From: Streptomyces abyssomicinicus
Lineage (GTDB): Bacteria > Actinomycetota > Actinomycetes > Streptomycetales > Streptomycetaceae
Direction: 5' to 3'
Length of the DNA stretch: 64,000 bases
Assembly (NCBI RefSeq): GCF_008974245.1
Contig: NZ_BBZI01000005.1
Location: 902,180-966,179 of the forward strand
The notes under the pieces are model-generated. The model was not told where the DNA came from. It was given only the letters and a program-made list of their open reading frames with translations, and made no database searches. The first letter of the stretch is position 1. Each line of letters starts with the position of its first letter. Below, in pieces: positions 41,762-49,917 of the stretch. Both the position numbers and the translations under genes were made by a program.

Positions 41762-43076
41762 CCAGCAGGCCCTCGACGAGGTCGTGACCTTCGCGTCCGA
41801 CCTGATCCGCATCGACACCACCAACCGGGGCGGCGGCGACTGCCGCGAACGCCCCGCCGCCGAGTACGCGGCGGCCCGGCTCGCCGAGGCCGGCCTCGAA
41901 CCCACCCTCCTGGAGCGGACCGAGGGCCGCACCAACGTGGTCGCCCGCCTGGAGGGCACCGACCCCTCGGCGGACGCCCTCCTCGTCCACGGCCACCTCG
42001 ACGTCGTGCCCGCCGACGCCGCCGAGTGGAGCGTCCACCCGTTCTCCGGGGAGATCCGCGACGGCGTGCTCTGGGGGCGTGGCGCGGTGGACATGAAGAA
42101 CATGGACGCGATGATCCTGTCCGTGGTCCGCTCCTGGGCACGCGAGGGCGTACGGCCCCGCCGCGACATCGTGATCGCCTTCACCGCCGACGAGGAGGAC
42201 AGCGCCGTCGACGGCTCCGGCTTCCTCGCCGACCAGCACGCGGGGCTGTTCGAGGGGTGCACCGAGGGCGTCAGCGAGTCCGGCGCCTACACCTTCCACG
42301 ACGGTTCCGGCGGGCGGATCTACCCGATCGGCGCCGGCGAACGCGGCACCGGCTGGCTGCGGCTGACCGCGCGCGGGCGGGCCGGGCACGGCTCCAAGGT
42401 CAACCGCTCCAACGCCGTCACCCGCCTCACCGCCGCGGTCACCCGCCTCGGCGAGCACAGCTGGCCGCTCCACCTCACCCCGACCGTCCGCGCGGCCGTC
42501 TCCGAACTGGCCGCGCTCTACGGCATCGACGCCTCCCGGTACGACCTCGCCGACTCCGACCAGGTCGACGAGCTGCTGGTGAAGATCGGCCCGGCCGCCG
42601 CCCTGGTCGAGCCGACGCTGCGCAACAGCACCAACCCGACCATGCTGGACGCCGGTTACAAGGTCAACGTGATCCCCGGCGAGGCGGGCGCCCACGTCGA
42701 CGGACGCTTCCTGCCGGGCGGCGAGCAGGACTTCGAGCGCACCCTCGACGAGCTGACCGGCCCGGACGTCGAATGGGAGTACTACCACCGCGAAGGCGCC
42801 CTCCAGGCCCCGGTGGACTCCCCGACCTTCGCCAAACTGCGCGCCGCCGTCGAGGAGTTCGACCCCGAGGCACACACCGTGCCGTACTGCATGTCCGGCG
42901 GCACCGACGCCAAGCAGTTCGCCAAGCTGGGCATCACCGGATACGGTTTCGCCCCCGTGTGGCTGCCCGAGGGCTTCGCCTACCAGGCGCTCTTCCACGG
43001 AGTGGACGAACGGGTTCCCGTCGAAGGACTTCACTTCGGCGTCCGGGTGCTGGACCGTTTCCTGCGGACGGCGTGA
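41754..43076 (+). CDS. M20 family metallopeptidase
   Basis: The 440-residue cytosolic enzyme has the M20 dinuclear zinc site: HGHLD (79-83), D113 in WGRGAVDMKNMDA, the catalytic EE at 147-148 in TADEEDS, a further acidic ligand in VSESGAYTF and a C-terminal His in ALFHGVDERVP. A dimerisation insert sits between (about 190-310). Members act as dipeptidases, carboxypeptidases or deacylases. It overlaps dppA by 8 nt, has GGAGGA upstream, and is 5 nt from the S9 gene. D-aminopeptidase plus M20 plus S9 plus S66 is consistent with complete breakdown of imported peptides. The exact substrate is unknown. Confidence 0.9.
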   Translation: MADQQALDEVVTFASDLIRIDTTNRGGGDCRERPAAEYAAARLAEAGLEPTLLERTEGRTNVVARLEGTDPSADALLVHGHLDVVPADAAEWSVHPFSGEIRDGVLWGRGAVDMKNMDAMILSVVRSWAREGVRPRRDIVIAFTADEEDSAVDGSGFLADQHAGLFEGCTEGVSESGAYTFHDGSGGRIYPIGAGERGTGWLRLTARGRAGHGSKVNRSNAVTRLTAAVTRLGEHSWPLHLTPTVRAAVSELAALYGIDASRYDLADSDQVDELLVKIGPAAALVEPTLRNSTNPTMLDAGYKVNVIPGEAGAHVDGRFLPGGEQDFERTLDELTGPDVEWEYYHREGALQAPVDSPTFAKLRAAVEEFDPEAHTVPYCMSGGTDAKQFAKLGITGYGFAPVWLPEGFAYQALFHGVDERVPVEGLHFGVRVLDRFLRTA

Positions 43077-43081
43077 CAGAG

Positions 43082-45064
43082 ATGGGGGACAAGGTGCGGA
43101 CACAGGCCTACGGGACATGGCCCTCGCCGATCGGGGCGGCGCTCGCCGCCGACCACGACGGAGCGCCGCAGTACCCGGGTTTCGTCGGCGATGAGGTCTG
43201 GTGGACCGAGCCGAGGCCCGCCGAGGGGGGCCGCCGGGCCCTGGTGCGCCGCCGCGCCGACGGCACCGAGGAATCGGTGCTGCCCCCGCCGTGGAACGTG
43301 CGCAGCCGGGTGATGGAGTACGGCGGCCTGCCCTGGACCGGAACCGTCCGGGACGGCCGGGCCGTGATCGTCTTCGTGAACTTCGCCGACCAGCGGCTCT
43401 ACCGCCACGATCCGGACGGCGGCGCAGAGCCGCAGCCGCTCACGCCGCTCTCCGCGGTCGGCGGCGGACTGCGCTGGGTCGAGCCCGAGGTACGGGCGGG
43501 CCGGGACGGCCGCGACGAGGTCTGGTGCGTGCTGGAGGAGTTCACCGGCGACGGCCCCTCCGACGTGCGCCGGCTCCACGTGGCCGTGCCGCTGGACGGC
43601 TCGGCCGCCGAGGACCGCGCCGCCCTGCGCGAACTCTCCGGCCACGGACACCGGTTCGTCACGGGCGCGCGGATCTCCCCGGACGGGACCCGGGCGGCCT
43701 GGCTGGCCTGGGACCACCCCCGGATGCCCTGGGACGGCACCGAACTGCTCGTCTCCGACCTCACGGCCGACGGCGTCCTCGGCGCGCCGCGCACCGTGGC
43801 CGGCGGCGAGGAGGAGTCCGTCGCCCAGGTCGAGTGGACCGCCGACGGCCGGCTGCTGTGGAGCAGCGACCGCGGCGGATGGTGGAACCTCTACCGCGAC
43901 GGCGAGCCGGTCTGCCCCCGCGAGGAGGAGTTCGGCGGACCGCTGTGGGTGCCGGGCAGCCGCTGGTTCGCACCGCTGGAGTGCGGACTGGTCGCCGTCC
44001 TGCACGGCCGTGGCGCGCAGGTGCTCGGCGTCCTCGACCCGGAGACCTGTGAGGTGGTCGACGCCGCGGGCCCCTGGACCGAGTTCGCGTCCACGCTGGC
44101 CGTGCACGGCGACCGGGTCGCCACGGTGGGCGGCGGGCCGGCGCGGTCCTTCGAGGTGGTCGAGCTGGACACCCGCCTGGGCAGCGCCCGGGTGATCGGC
44201 TCCGCCCACCAGGACTCCGTCGACCCGGCCTACCTGCCCGAACCCCGGGCCCGGGTCTTCACCGCCGCCGACGGCCGGGAGGTGCACGCCCACGTGTACC
44301 CGCCCCACCACCCGGAGGTCACCGGCCCCGAGGGCGAGCTGCCGCCGTACGTGGTGTGGGTGCACGGCGGCCCCACCAGCCGGGTGCCCATGGTGCTCGA
44401 CCTGGAGATCGCCTACTTCACCTCCCGCGGCATCGGCGTCGTCGAGGTGAACTACGGCGGGTCCACCGGCTACGGCCGCGAGTACCGCAACCGGCTGCGC
44501 GAGCAGTGGGGCGTGGTCGACGTCGAGGACTGCGCGGCCGCGGCGCTCGCCCTCGCCGACGAGGGCACCGCCGACCGGCGCAGGCTCGCCGTGCGCGGCG
44601 GCAGCGCGGGCGGCTGGACCGCCGCCGCCTCGCTGGCCTCCACCGACGTCTACGCCTGCGGCACCATCATCTACCCGGTCCTCGACCTGACCGCCTTCGC
44701 CTCCGGGGAGACCCACGACTTCGAGTCCCGCTACCTGGAGTCGCTGGTCGGGCCGCTGGCCGAGGTGCCCGAGCGGTACCGGGAGCGCTCGCCCGGGGAG
44801 CACCCCGAGCGCATCCGGGCACCCTTCCTGCTGCTGCAGGGGCTGGAGGACCCGGTCTGCCCGCCGGCCGCGACCGAACGGTTCCTCGACCGGATCCGTG
44901 AGGCCGGCGGGGTCCCGCACGCCTACCTCGCCTTCGAGGGCGAGGGCCACGGCTTCCGGCGCGCGGAGACCATGATCCGCGCCCTGGAGTCGGAACTCTC
45001 GCTGTACGCCCAGGTGTTCGGATTCGAGGCGCCGGGCGTGCCGGTGCTGGAACTGCGGAAGTAG
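43082..45064 (+). CDS. S9 family prolyl oligopeptidase-like peptidase
   Basis: The 660-residue protein has an N-terminal beta-propeller (about 40-400, repeats such as ISPDGTRAAWLAWDHPRMPW and WSSDRGGWWNLY) and a C-terminal alpha/beta-hydrolase. The nucleophile lies in RGGSAGGWTAAA, the Asp in LEDPVCPP and the His in EGEGHGFR. It belongs to the dipeptidyl/acylaminoacyl peptidase group, acting on short oligopeptides admitted by the propeller. No signal peptide is seen. ATG 43082 is 5 nt after the M20 stop, so it is part of the same operon. The fourth gene starts 8 nt later. Confidence 0.9.
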   Translation: MGDKVRTQAYGTWPSPIGAALAADHDGAPQYPGFVGDEVWWTEPRPAEGGRRALVRRRADGTEESVLPPPWNVRSRVMEYGGLPWTGTVRDGRAVIVFVNFADQRLYRHDPDGGAEPQPLTPLSAVGGGLRWVEPEVRAGRDGRDEVWCVLEEFTGDGPSDVRRLHVAVPLDGSAAEDRAALRELSGHGHRFVTGARISPDGTRAAWLAWDHPRMPWDGTELLVSDLTADGVLGAPRTVAGGEEESVAQVEWTADGRLLWSSDRGGWWNLYRDGEPVCPREEEFGGPLWVPGSRWFAPLECGLVAVLHGRGAQVLGVLDPETCEVVDAAGPWTEFASTLAVHGDRVATVGGGPARSFEVVELDTRLGSARVIGSAHQDSVDPAYLPEPRARVFTAADGREVHAHVYPPHHPEVTGPEGELPPYVVWVHGGPTSRVPMVLDLEIAYFTSRGIGVVEVNYGGSTGYGREYRNRLREQWGVVDVEDCAAAALALADEGTADRRRLAVRGGSAGGWTAAASLASTDVYACGTIIYPVLDLTAFASGETHDFESRYLESLVGPLAEVPERYRERSPGEHPERIRAPFLLLQGLEDPVCPPAATERFLDRIREAGGVPHAYLAFEGEGHGFRRAETMIRALESELSLYAQVFGFEAPGVPVLELRK

Positions 45065-45072
45065 GGGACGAC

Positions 45073-45996
45073 GTGCGGGAGCTGACCAGACCGAAGCGGC
45101 TGACGCCCGGGGCGCGGGTGGCCGTCGTCGCGCCCAGCGGACCGGTGCCGGAGGAGAGGGTCCAGGCCGGTCTGGAGCTCCTGCGCGGCTGGGAGCTCGA
45201 TCCGGTGGTGATGCCCCATGTGCTGGGACGCCACCCGGAGTTCGAGTACCTCGCCGGGTCCGACGCCGACCGGGCCGCCGACCTCCAGGCCGCCTGGTGC
45301 GACCCGGACGTGGACGCGGTGATCTGCGCCCGCGGCGGCTACGGCGCGCAGCGCATGGTCGACCTCCTCGACTGGTCCGCCCTGCGCGCGGCGGGGCCCA
45401 AGGTGTTCGTCGGGTTCAGCGACATCACCGCGCTGCACGAGGCGTTCGCGACCCGCATGGGCCTGGTCACCCTGCACGGCCCGATGGCCGGAGCGATCGA
45501 CTTCCTGAAGAACGAGCACGCCCGCGAGCACCTGCGGGCCACCCTCTTCGCACCGGAGTCGACGCGCGTGATCCAGGGCTCTGGCGGAGCCCTCGTGCCG
45601 GGGCGGGCGAGCGGGGTCACCCTGGGCGGCTGCGTCAGCCTGATCGCCGCGGACCTGGGCACCCCGCACGCGCGGACGGGGGCGCGGGGCGGGCTGCTGA
45701 TGATCGAGGACATCGACGAGGAGCGTTACCGGCTCGACCGCATCCTCACCCAGTTGCTGCGCGCCGGCTGGCTCGACGGGGTGGCCGGTGTCGCCCTCGG
45801 CTCCTGGCACAAGTGCGGCCCCTACGAGGAGCTGCGGGCCCTGTTCGCCGACCGGCTGGGCGGCCTGGGCGTGCCGGTCGCCGAGGAGTTCGGCTTCGGC
45901 CACCTCGAGGGGGCGCTGACGATCCCCTTCGGTGTCCGCGCCGAACTCGACACCGAGGCGCGCACCCTCACCCTGGACCGCCCGGCCCTGGCCTGA
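45073..45996 (+). CDS. S66 family LD-carboxypeptidase
   Basis: This 307-residue enzyme matches muramoyltetrapeptide LD-carboxypeptidases, which remove the terminal D-Ala from the recycled stem peptide. The N-terminal segment VAVVAPSGPVPEERV, the VICARGGYGAQRMVD motif and the nucleophile Ser in VFVGFSDITALHEAF are present, with the Glu in MIEDIDEERYRLDR and the C-terminal His-containing GHLEGALTIPFGV. No signal peptide is visible, so it is cytosolic. It is the last gene of the peptidase operon, beginning at GTG 45073. Acting together with DppA it would recover D-amino acids from murein peptides. Confidence 0.9.
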   Translation: MRELTRPKRLTPGARVAVVAPSGPVPEERVQAGLELLRGWELDPVVMPHVLGRHPEFEYLAGSDADRAADLQAAWCDPDVDAVICARGGYGAQRMVDLLDWSALRAAGPKVFVGFSDITALHEAFATRMGLVTLHGPMAGAIDFLKNEHAREHLRATLFAPESTRVIQGSGGALVPGRASGVTLGGCVSLIAADLGTPHARTGARGGLLMIEDIDEERYRLDRILTQLLRAGWLDGVAGVALGSWHKCGPYEELRALFADRLGGLGVPVAEEFGFGHLEGALTIPFGVRAELDTEARTLTLDRPALA

Positions 45997-46121
45997 CGCC
46001 GCCCCGCCGCGGCGCGCGTCGGCGACCTGGGCCCGTCGGCAGGGGCACGTCCGTCACTACGCTGGAATCGTACGCGTGGCACGCCGGCCGACGCGGGCCC
46101 CGCATCCCCCAGGAGGCGACG

Positions 46122-46478
46122 ATGTCCGATCCCGTTCCGCCCGCCGACTGGGAGGAGCACTTCGGCTCCGGCCCCCGGCCGGCGCCCGACGACACCGCGC
46201 CTCCTCGACCGGACGTCGTCCAGGTCACCCGGACCGAGGGCCCGGAGGACGTCGCAGACGCCGAGGATGTCGCAGACGCCGAGGACACGGGGCACACCGG
46301 GGACACCGGGGACACCGGTGGTGCCGAGGACCGCAACGCCGCACATCCGGGCAGCGGACCGCCGGAAGGGGCGCGGCCCCGGCCGGTGCCGCAGCCGGGG
46401 CCCGGACAAGAGCCGCGGCCCGGGTGGCGGCGTCCTCCCGGGCAGCGGGACGACAAGGGGGAGCCGACGCGCGGCTGA
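46122..46478 (+). CDS. Acidic low-complexity protein sharing an N-terminal segment with the neighbouring protease
   Basis: The 118-residue protein is predicted disordered: residues 45-75 are acidic with tandem repeats (EDVADAEDVADAED, HTGDTGDTGG), and the rest is Pro/Gly/Arg-rich. The DNA repeats are visible at 46245-46320. The N-terminus MSDPVPPADW and the later PPRPDVVQVT (27-36) align with MTQPIPPENW and PPRPEVVVVS of the convergent protease at 47489, with one two-residue gap. AGGAGG precedes ATG 46122. The rest resembles nothing I know. The shared piece suggests a common origin or a common partner; the two genes face each other across 24 nt. Confidence 0.65.
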   Translation: MSDPVPPADWEEHFGSGPRPAPDDTAPPRPDVVQVTRTEGPEDVADAEDVADAEDTGHTGDTGDTGGAEDRNAAHPGSGPPEGARPRPVPQPGPGQEPRPGWRRPPGQRDDKGEPTRG

Positions 46479-46502
46479 CGGCTTTCCGGGCGGCGGCGGG
46501 GG

Positions 46503-47489
46503 TCAGGGTTCGACCGTCCGGGCGTGGGCGACCAGCTCCCTCAGGGCGGGACCGCCTCCTGCGGCGTTCGGTCCGCCCGCCATGCCCCAGTTCTCGGCGC
46601 TCTGCTCGGCGACCACGTGCGGGCCGACCTCGCCGTTCCACCAGCCGAAGTACGGGCCGCCGGACTGGCCGCGGCGGACGTCGTTGCGGTGCATGATCCG
46701 CAGCCCGGTCCGGCCCGCGAAGGTCTCGTTGACCACGCTGTACATGGCCCCGTTCGAGGTGTAGACCGGGCGGACACCGGCACCGATGTCACCGGGGTAG
46801 CCGATGTGCGACCACAGCGCCTGGTCGTTCCAGGCGGGCGCGTAGTCGTGCGCACTGCCCATCCATCCGGTGGCGTCCCCAAGCGGGCTGCTCAGCACGC
46901 AGACCACGTAGTCGAAGGCGGCCTCGTTGGACGAGATGCCGTCCGCGTCGTTCACCCGCTGCCAGGAGTAGATGCGGGTGACGTGCGCCGACCCGAAGGG
47001 GGCGCTCGTGTCGTACTGCATCGGGGTGAAGGTCATCCAGTCGGCGCCACCGCCCGCCCGCCAGGGCACCACATGGCTCGCGGTGACCATGTGGCGGCGC
47101 CCCACCATGACCCCGGATCCCGAGCCGCCGGGAACGGCGACGCGCCCGCAGGTCCGCCAGGGATAGCTGGTGTCGTAGATCACCGTGCGGGTGTCCGGCG
47201 GGTACACCGTGGTCGGCTCGCCCCGCTCGTCCTGCGCGCCCGGCGCCCGGTTCCACAGCGGGGCGCGGACGCCCTCCGGTCGCAGCAGCTGCGGGAGCGG
47301 CCGCACGGGTGCGCCGTCGGGCCGGTAGGGCTCGTTCGCGCTCTGACCCTCGGCCCGCCCGGCGAGGTCGGTCTCGGAGACGACGACCACCTCCGGCCGG
47401 GGCGGGAAACTGTGCTCGGTCGCCTGCAGCGCGGACGCCGCGGGGTCGAGGGCCGAGCCCCAGTTCTCCGGCGGAATCGGCTGGGTCAT
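46503..47489 (-). CDS. Trypsin-like (glutamyl endopeptidase-type) serine protease without a signal peptide
   Basis: The 328-residue protein has an N-terminal segment of about 105 residues and then an S1-like domain. The triad is H139 in VTASHVV, D193 in AFDYVV and S276 in RRGQSGGPYF, the layout of glutamyl endopeptidase-like and fungal-type trypsin families. The propeptide-like N-terminal part (MTQPIPPENW, PPRPEVVVVS) is shared with the convergent acidic protein. No signal peptide or Tat motif is present, unlike most S1 proteases, so a cytosolic zymogen or unusual export is implied. ATG 47489 is used. It is downstream of the M6 protease and the 101-residue protein on the same strand. Confidence 0.85.
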   Translation of the reverse strand: MTQPIPPENWGSALDPAASALQATEHSFPPRPEVVVVSETDLAGRAEGQSANEPYRPDGAPVRPLPQLLRPEGVRAPLWNRAPGAQDERGEPTTVYPPDTRTVIYDTSYPWRTCGRVAVPGGSGSGVMVGRRHMVTASHVVPWRAGGGADWMTFTPMQYDTSAPFGSAHVTRIYSWQRVNDADGISSNEAAFDYVVCVLSSPLGDATGWMGSAHDYAPAWNDQALWSHIGYPGDIGAGVRPVYTSNGAMYSVVNETFAGRTGLRIMHRNDVRRGQSGGPYFGWWNGEVGPHVVAEQSAENWGMAGGPNAAGGGPALRELVAHARTVEP

Positions 47490-47690
47490 TTCCGTGTGTC
47501 CTTTCGGCGAAGGGGATACGGGCCCACGCTAACCACGCCCGATGCGGCGCGGGTGTCCCGAAAAAGGAGTCGCCGAGAACCACGCTTCTGGCCCTTTCCT
47601 TCACCCGGGAAGGACCGCGTGCGCCGATCCGGTGACGCTTTCCGCGCCGGGTTCTCCCGCGCGCGTTCCGAAGGGGAAAACCTTCCGCCC

Positions 47691-47738
47691 GGAGACGGAG
47701 ACGGAGACGGAGACGGAGACGGAGACGGAGAGGGAGAC
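47691..47738. repeat. Hexanucleotide microsatellite (GGAGAC)8, one variant unit
   Basis: Six perfect GGAGAC units (47691-47726) are followed by GGAGAG and another GGAGAC. The tract starts 12 nt past the stop of the small leftward gene at 47750 and lies in the 260-nt gap before the protease. Such a tract is prone to slippage. Confidence 0.85.
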
Positions 47739-47749
47739 AGAGGCGAGGT

Positions 47750-48055
47750 CTACCCGGGTTCGACGGCGGAGTCCCCGGGCTCCGGGCCGCTCTCGGCGAC
47801 CACCTGACCCGGCCCGGTCACCCGGGCCCGCAGCCGTATCGTGTCGCCGGGCCGCGCGTCGGCCAGGAGTTCACCGCGCACGGCCAGCTCGAGGCGCTCC
47901 CCGACGTGCCGGGACAGCAGGTCGGCGAAGCCCGGCACCGGCCCGGCCGCGAGGACCCGCGTCACCACCCGGTCCCAGCCCGCCAGGCGGGGGTGGACCT
48001 CCCTGGAGAGCAACCGCACGGTCAGGGCGGTACGGTTCTCGATCACCTGGACCAC
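47750..48055 (-). CDS. Small hypothetical protein between two proteases
   Basis: The 101-residue protein begins at GTG 48055 with an AGGGG site about 10 nt upstream and a gap of 19 nt to the M6 protease stop, so it is probably co-transcribed with that protease. The first 80 residues alternate strands and helices (VQVIENRTALTVRLLSREV, LAVRGELLADARPGDTIRLR) and suggest a small beta-rich domain; the C-terminus is acidic. No signal peptide and no cysteines are present. I do not recognise the family. By position it could be an inhibitor, chaperone or targeting partner for either protease. Codon use is fully coding-like. Confidence 0.7.
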   Translation of the reverse strand: MVQVIENRTALTVRLLSREVHPRLAGWDRVVTRVLAAGPVPGFADLLSRHVGERLELAVRGELLADARPGDTIRLRARVTGPGQVVAESGPEPGDSAVEPG

Positions 48056-48074
48056 GGCGTACCGCCCCTGCCGG

Positions 48075-49724
48075 TCAGCGGCCGCGCAGGGAGCCGGAAC
48101 GGGACGCGCGTCCGGGAGCGGCGCCGCTCGCCGCCTCGGCCGGCTCGTTCCTGGCCGGGGCGGAGTACGACGACTCCCTCAGGTAGGCCTCGACGCTCTC
48201 CCACGGGTAGCGCCGTACCGTCTGCTCCAGATCGGTCAGGCGTCGTTGCAGGTCGTCGAGGTCCCGGGCCAGTGCGGGCAGCCCGGGCTCCGCAGTCCGG
48301 GCGCGGGCGCCCGCGGGCCGCCCCGCGGCCTCGAACGCGGGCGCCGCGGTCACCGAGACGGACGCCGTGACGAGGGTGCGGCACTCCGAGATGTCCGTCA
48401 CGGCCACCTGGGTGGGCACTCCGTCGTACGACGCGGAGCTGGGCCGGCTGGCCGCCGTGAACGAGGTGTTGGCGCTGTCCCCGGGGTACGGGTCGCCGCC
48501 GTCGCCACGGTTGGCGCCCGTCTCCAGGGCGTGGTCGTCGTCCGCCTGGACAAGACCCACCAGGTAGTGCGGTTCGGCGGTGTTGTCCGGCTGCCCCTCG
48601 TCGACGTGCCAGATGAGCAGGCCGTGGTGGGGCAGCGAGGCGTCGTAGCCCATCTGCTGGCGGTTCTCGAGCAGGAAGAACTCCTGGTCCGGCATCCCGT
48701 CGGTCCACACCCGGTGCACCTGGTGGCTGACCTGCGAGTTGGGCAGCGTGACACTGCCGTCCCCGGTGACGTCGACCTGGTCGGCCCAGCCCTGCTGGAG
48801 CTTGCACCAGGCGGACGGATGGGTCGGGACGTCACCCCCGCCGCCCCATGATCCGCCGCCCATCAGGCACCAGTTGCCCACGCCCTCGGAGGTTCCGTCG
48901 ACGTCGTACAGGTCGGGCAGACCGAAGAGCAGGTGCCCCAGCTCATGGGCGGAGACGCCGATCCTGGCGTCCTCGGGGATGGTGAGGTAGGCGAAGATGT
49001 TGGCGCCGTCGGCGTGGAGGGTGTTCGGCAGCACCCACTTGTGGGACCAGATGTCGCCCGGATCCCAGGTGGCCTCGCCGCCGGACCCGGCGTGGATCAC
49101 CATGAAGGCGTCGACGAACCCGTTGCCGTCGTTGTCGTAGGGCGCGTAGTTGACCAGCGGGTCGGCCGCCACCGCCGCGTCGCGTGCCATGAAGTGCGCA
49201 CGGGGGTCCCCGGACGGCTTGCCGATGCCGAAGTTCCCGTTCGCGTACCAGGAGAGCTTGCGGGGCATCCGTATGGGGCCGATGACCTCGCCGACGATGT
49301 CGACCAGGCCGTGGGTGGCCTCCCGGTAGTAGTCACGCACGCTGCCGTGCGGAAGCTCCCGCTCGGAGAAGAGGAGCTTCTCGAAGTGTTCCTTGCCCGC
49401 GGTCATCTCCTTGTCCGGGAAGTCCACCAGCACCGCCACCACCCGGACCGCGCCCCTGAGCGGCGCGCGTTCGGCTGCCGCCCGGCGAAGGGCCCCGGAG
49501 GAGGTGCCGGCCGTGAACATCTCGGGCGGGAGGATGATGTTGTCGTCGAATCCCCGCATCCGCGGGTGTCCGGCGGGCACGAACTGCCGGGCCGCCGGCG
49601 ACACGTCCTGGAGCCTTCGCTGCTCCTCCTTCATCCTCTCCCGCACCTCCGGACTGGGGCTGACGGCGCAGAATTGCGACCACACGGCGGTCGCGGTGTT
49701 CCTGGGAAAAGAGGCCTCGGTCAT
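48075..49724 (-). CDS. M6 family (immune inhibitor A-like) metalloprotease without a signal peptide
   Basis: This 549-residue zinc protease has the M6 hallmark SAHELGHLLFGLPDLYDVDG, in which HELGH binds zinc, followed by the met-turn-type CLMGGGSWGG. A calcium-like stretch DNDGNGFVDAFMVI lies before the active site. The N-terminal 100 residues (EVRERMKEEQRRLQ) look like a propeptide region. The C-terminal 70 residues form a helical coiled-coil-like segment (LARDLDDLQRRLTDLEQTVR) and a Ser/Arg-rich tail. Secreted M6 proteases have an obvious signal peptide; here MTEASFPRNTATAVWSQFCA has none. ATG 49724 is used; extending upstream gives no leader either. It heads the leftward cluster. Confidence 0.87.
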   Translation of the reverse strand: MTEASFPRNTATAVWSQFCAVSPSPEVRERMKEEQRRLQDVSPAARQFVPAGHPRMRGFDDNIILPPEMFTAGTSSGALRRAAAERAPLRGAVRVVAVLVDFPDKEMTAGKEHFEKLLFSERELPHGSVRDYYREATHGLVDIVGEVIGPIRMPRKLSWYANGNFGIGKPSGDPRAHFMARDAAVAADPLVNYAPYDNDGNGFVDAFMVIHAGSGGEATWDPGDIWSHKWVLPNTLHADGANIFAYLTIPEDARIGVSAHELGHLLFGLPDLYDVDGTSEGVGNWCLMGGGSWGGGGDVPTHPSAWCKLQQGWADQVDVTGDGSVTLPNSQVSHQVHRVWTDGMPDQEFFLLENRQQMGYDASLPHHGLLIWHVDEGQPDNTAEPHYLVGLVQADDDHALETGANRGDGGDPYPGDSANTSFTAASRPSSASYDGVPTQVAVTDISECRTLVTASVSVTAAPAFEAAGRPAGARARTAEPGLPALARDLDDLQRRLTDLEQTVRRYPWESVEAYLRESSYSAPARNEPAEAASGAAPGRASRSGSLRGR

Positions 49725-49917
49725 GACGGTCCTCCCGTCGGTCACGCGAATGGCGTTTTCGGCCCCTTCCTCCACAGTAGGCGCGCGAGCACGTCCCTCA
49801 AAGGCGCTGCCCGTACGCCCCTTCCGGTTGAATCGCCAAATGTCGCGGCCGGTACAGGTGAAGGCGAAACGTGTGGCCGGGCCGGGGCACGCCGGTCGCG
49901 GCGGTAAGGTGATCTTC

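Noticed and set aside
46122..46478. The acidic protein as a random open frame
   Set aside because: A good AGGAGG site, coding-like composition and the N-terminal match to the neighbouring protease argue that it is a real gene, so it was kept.
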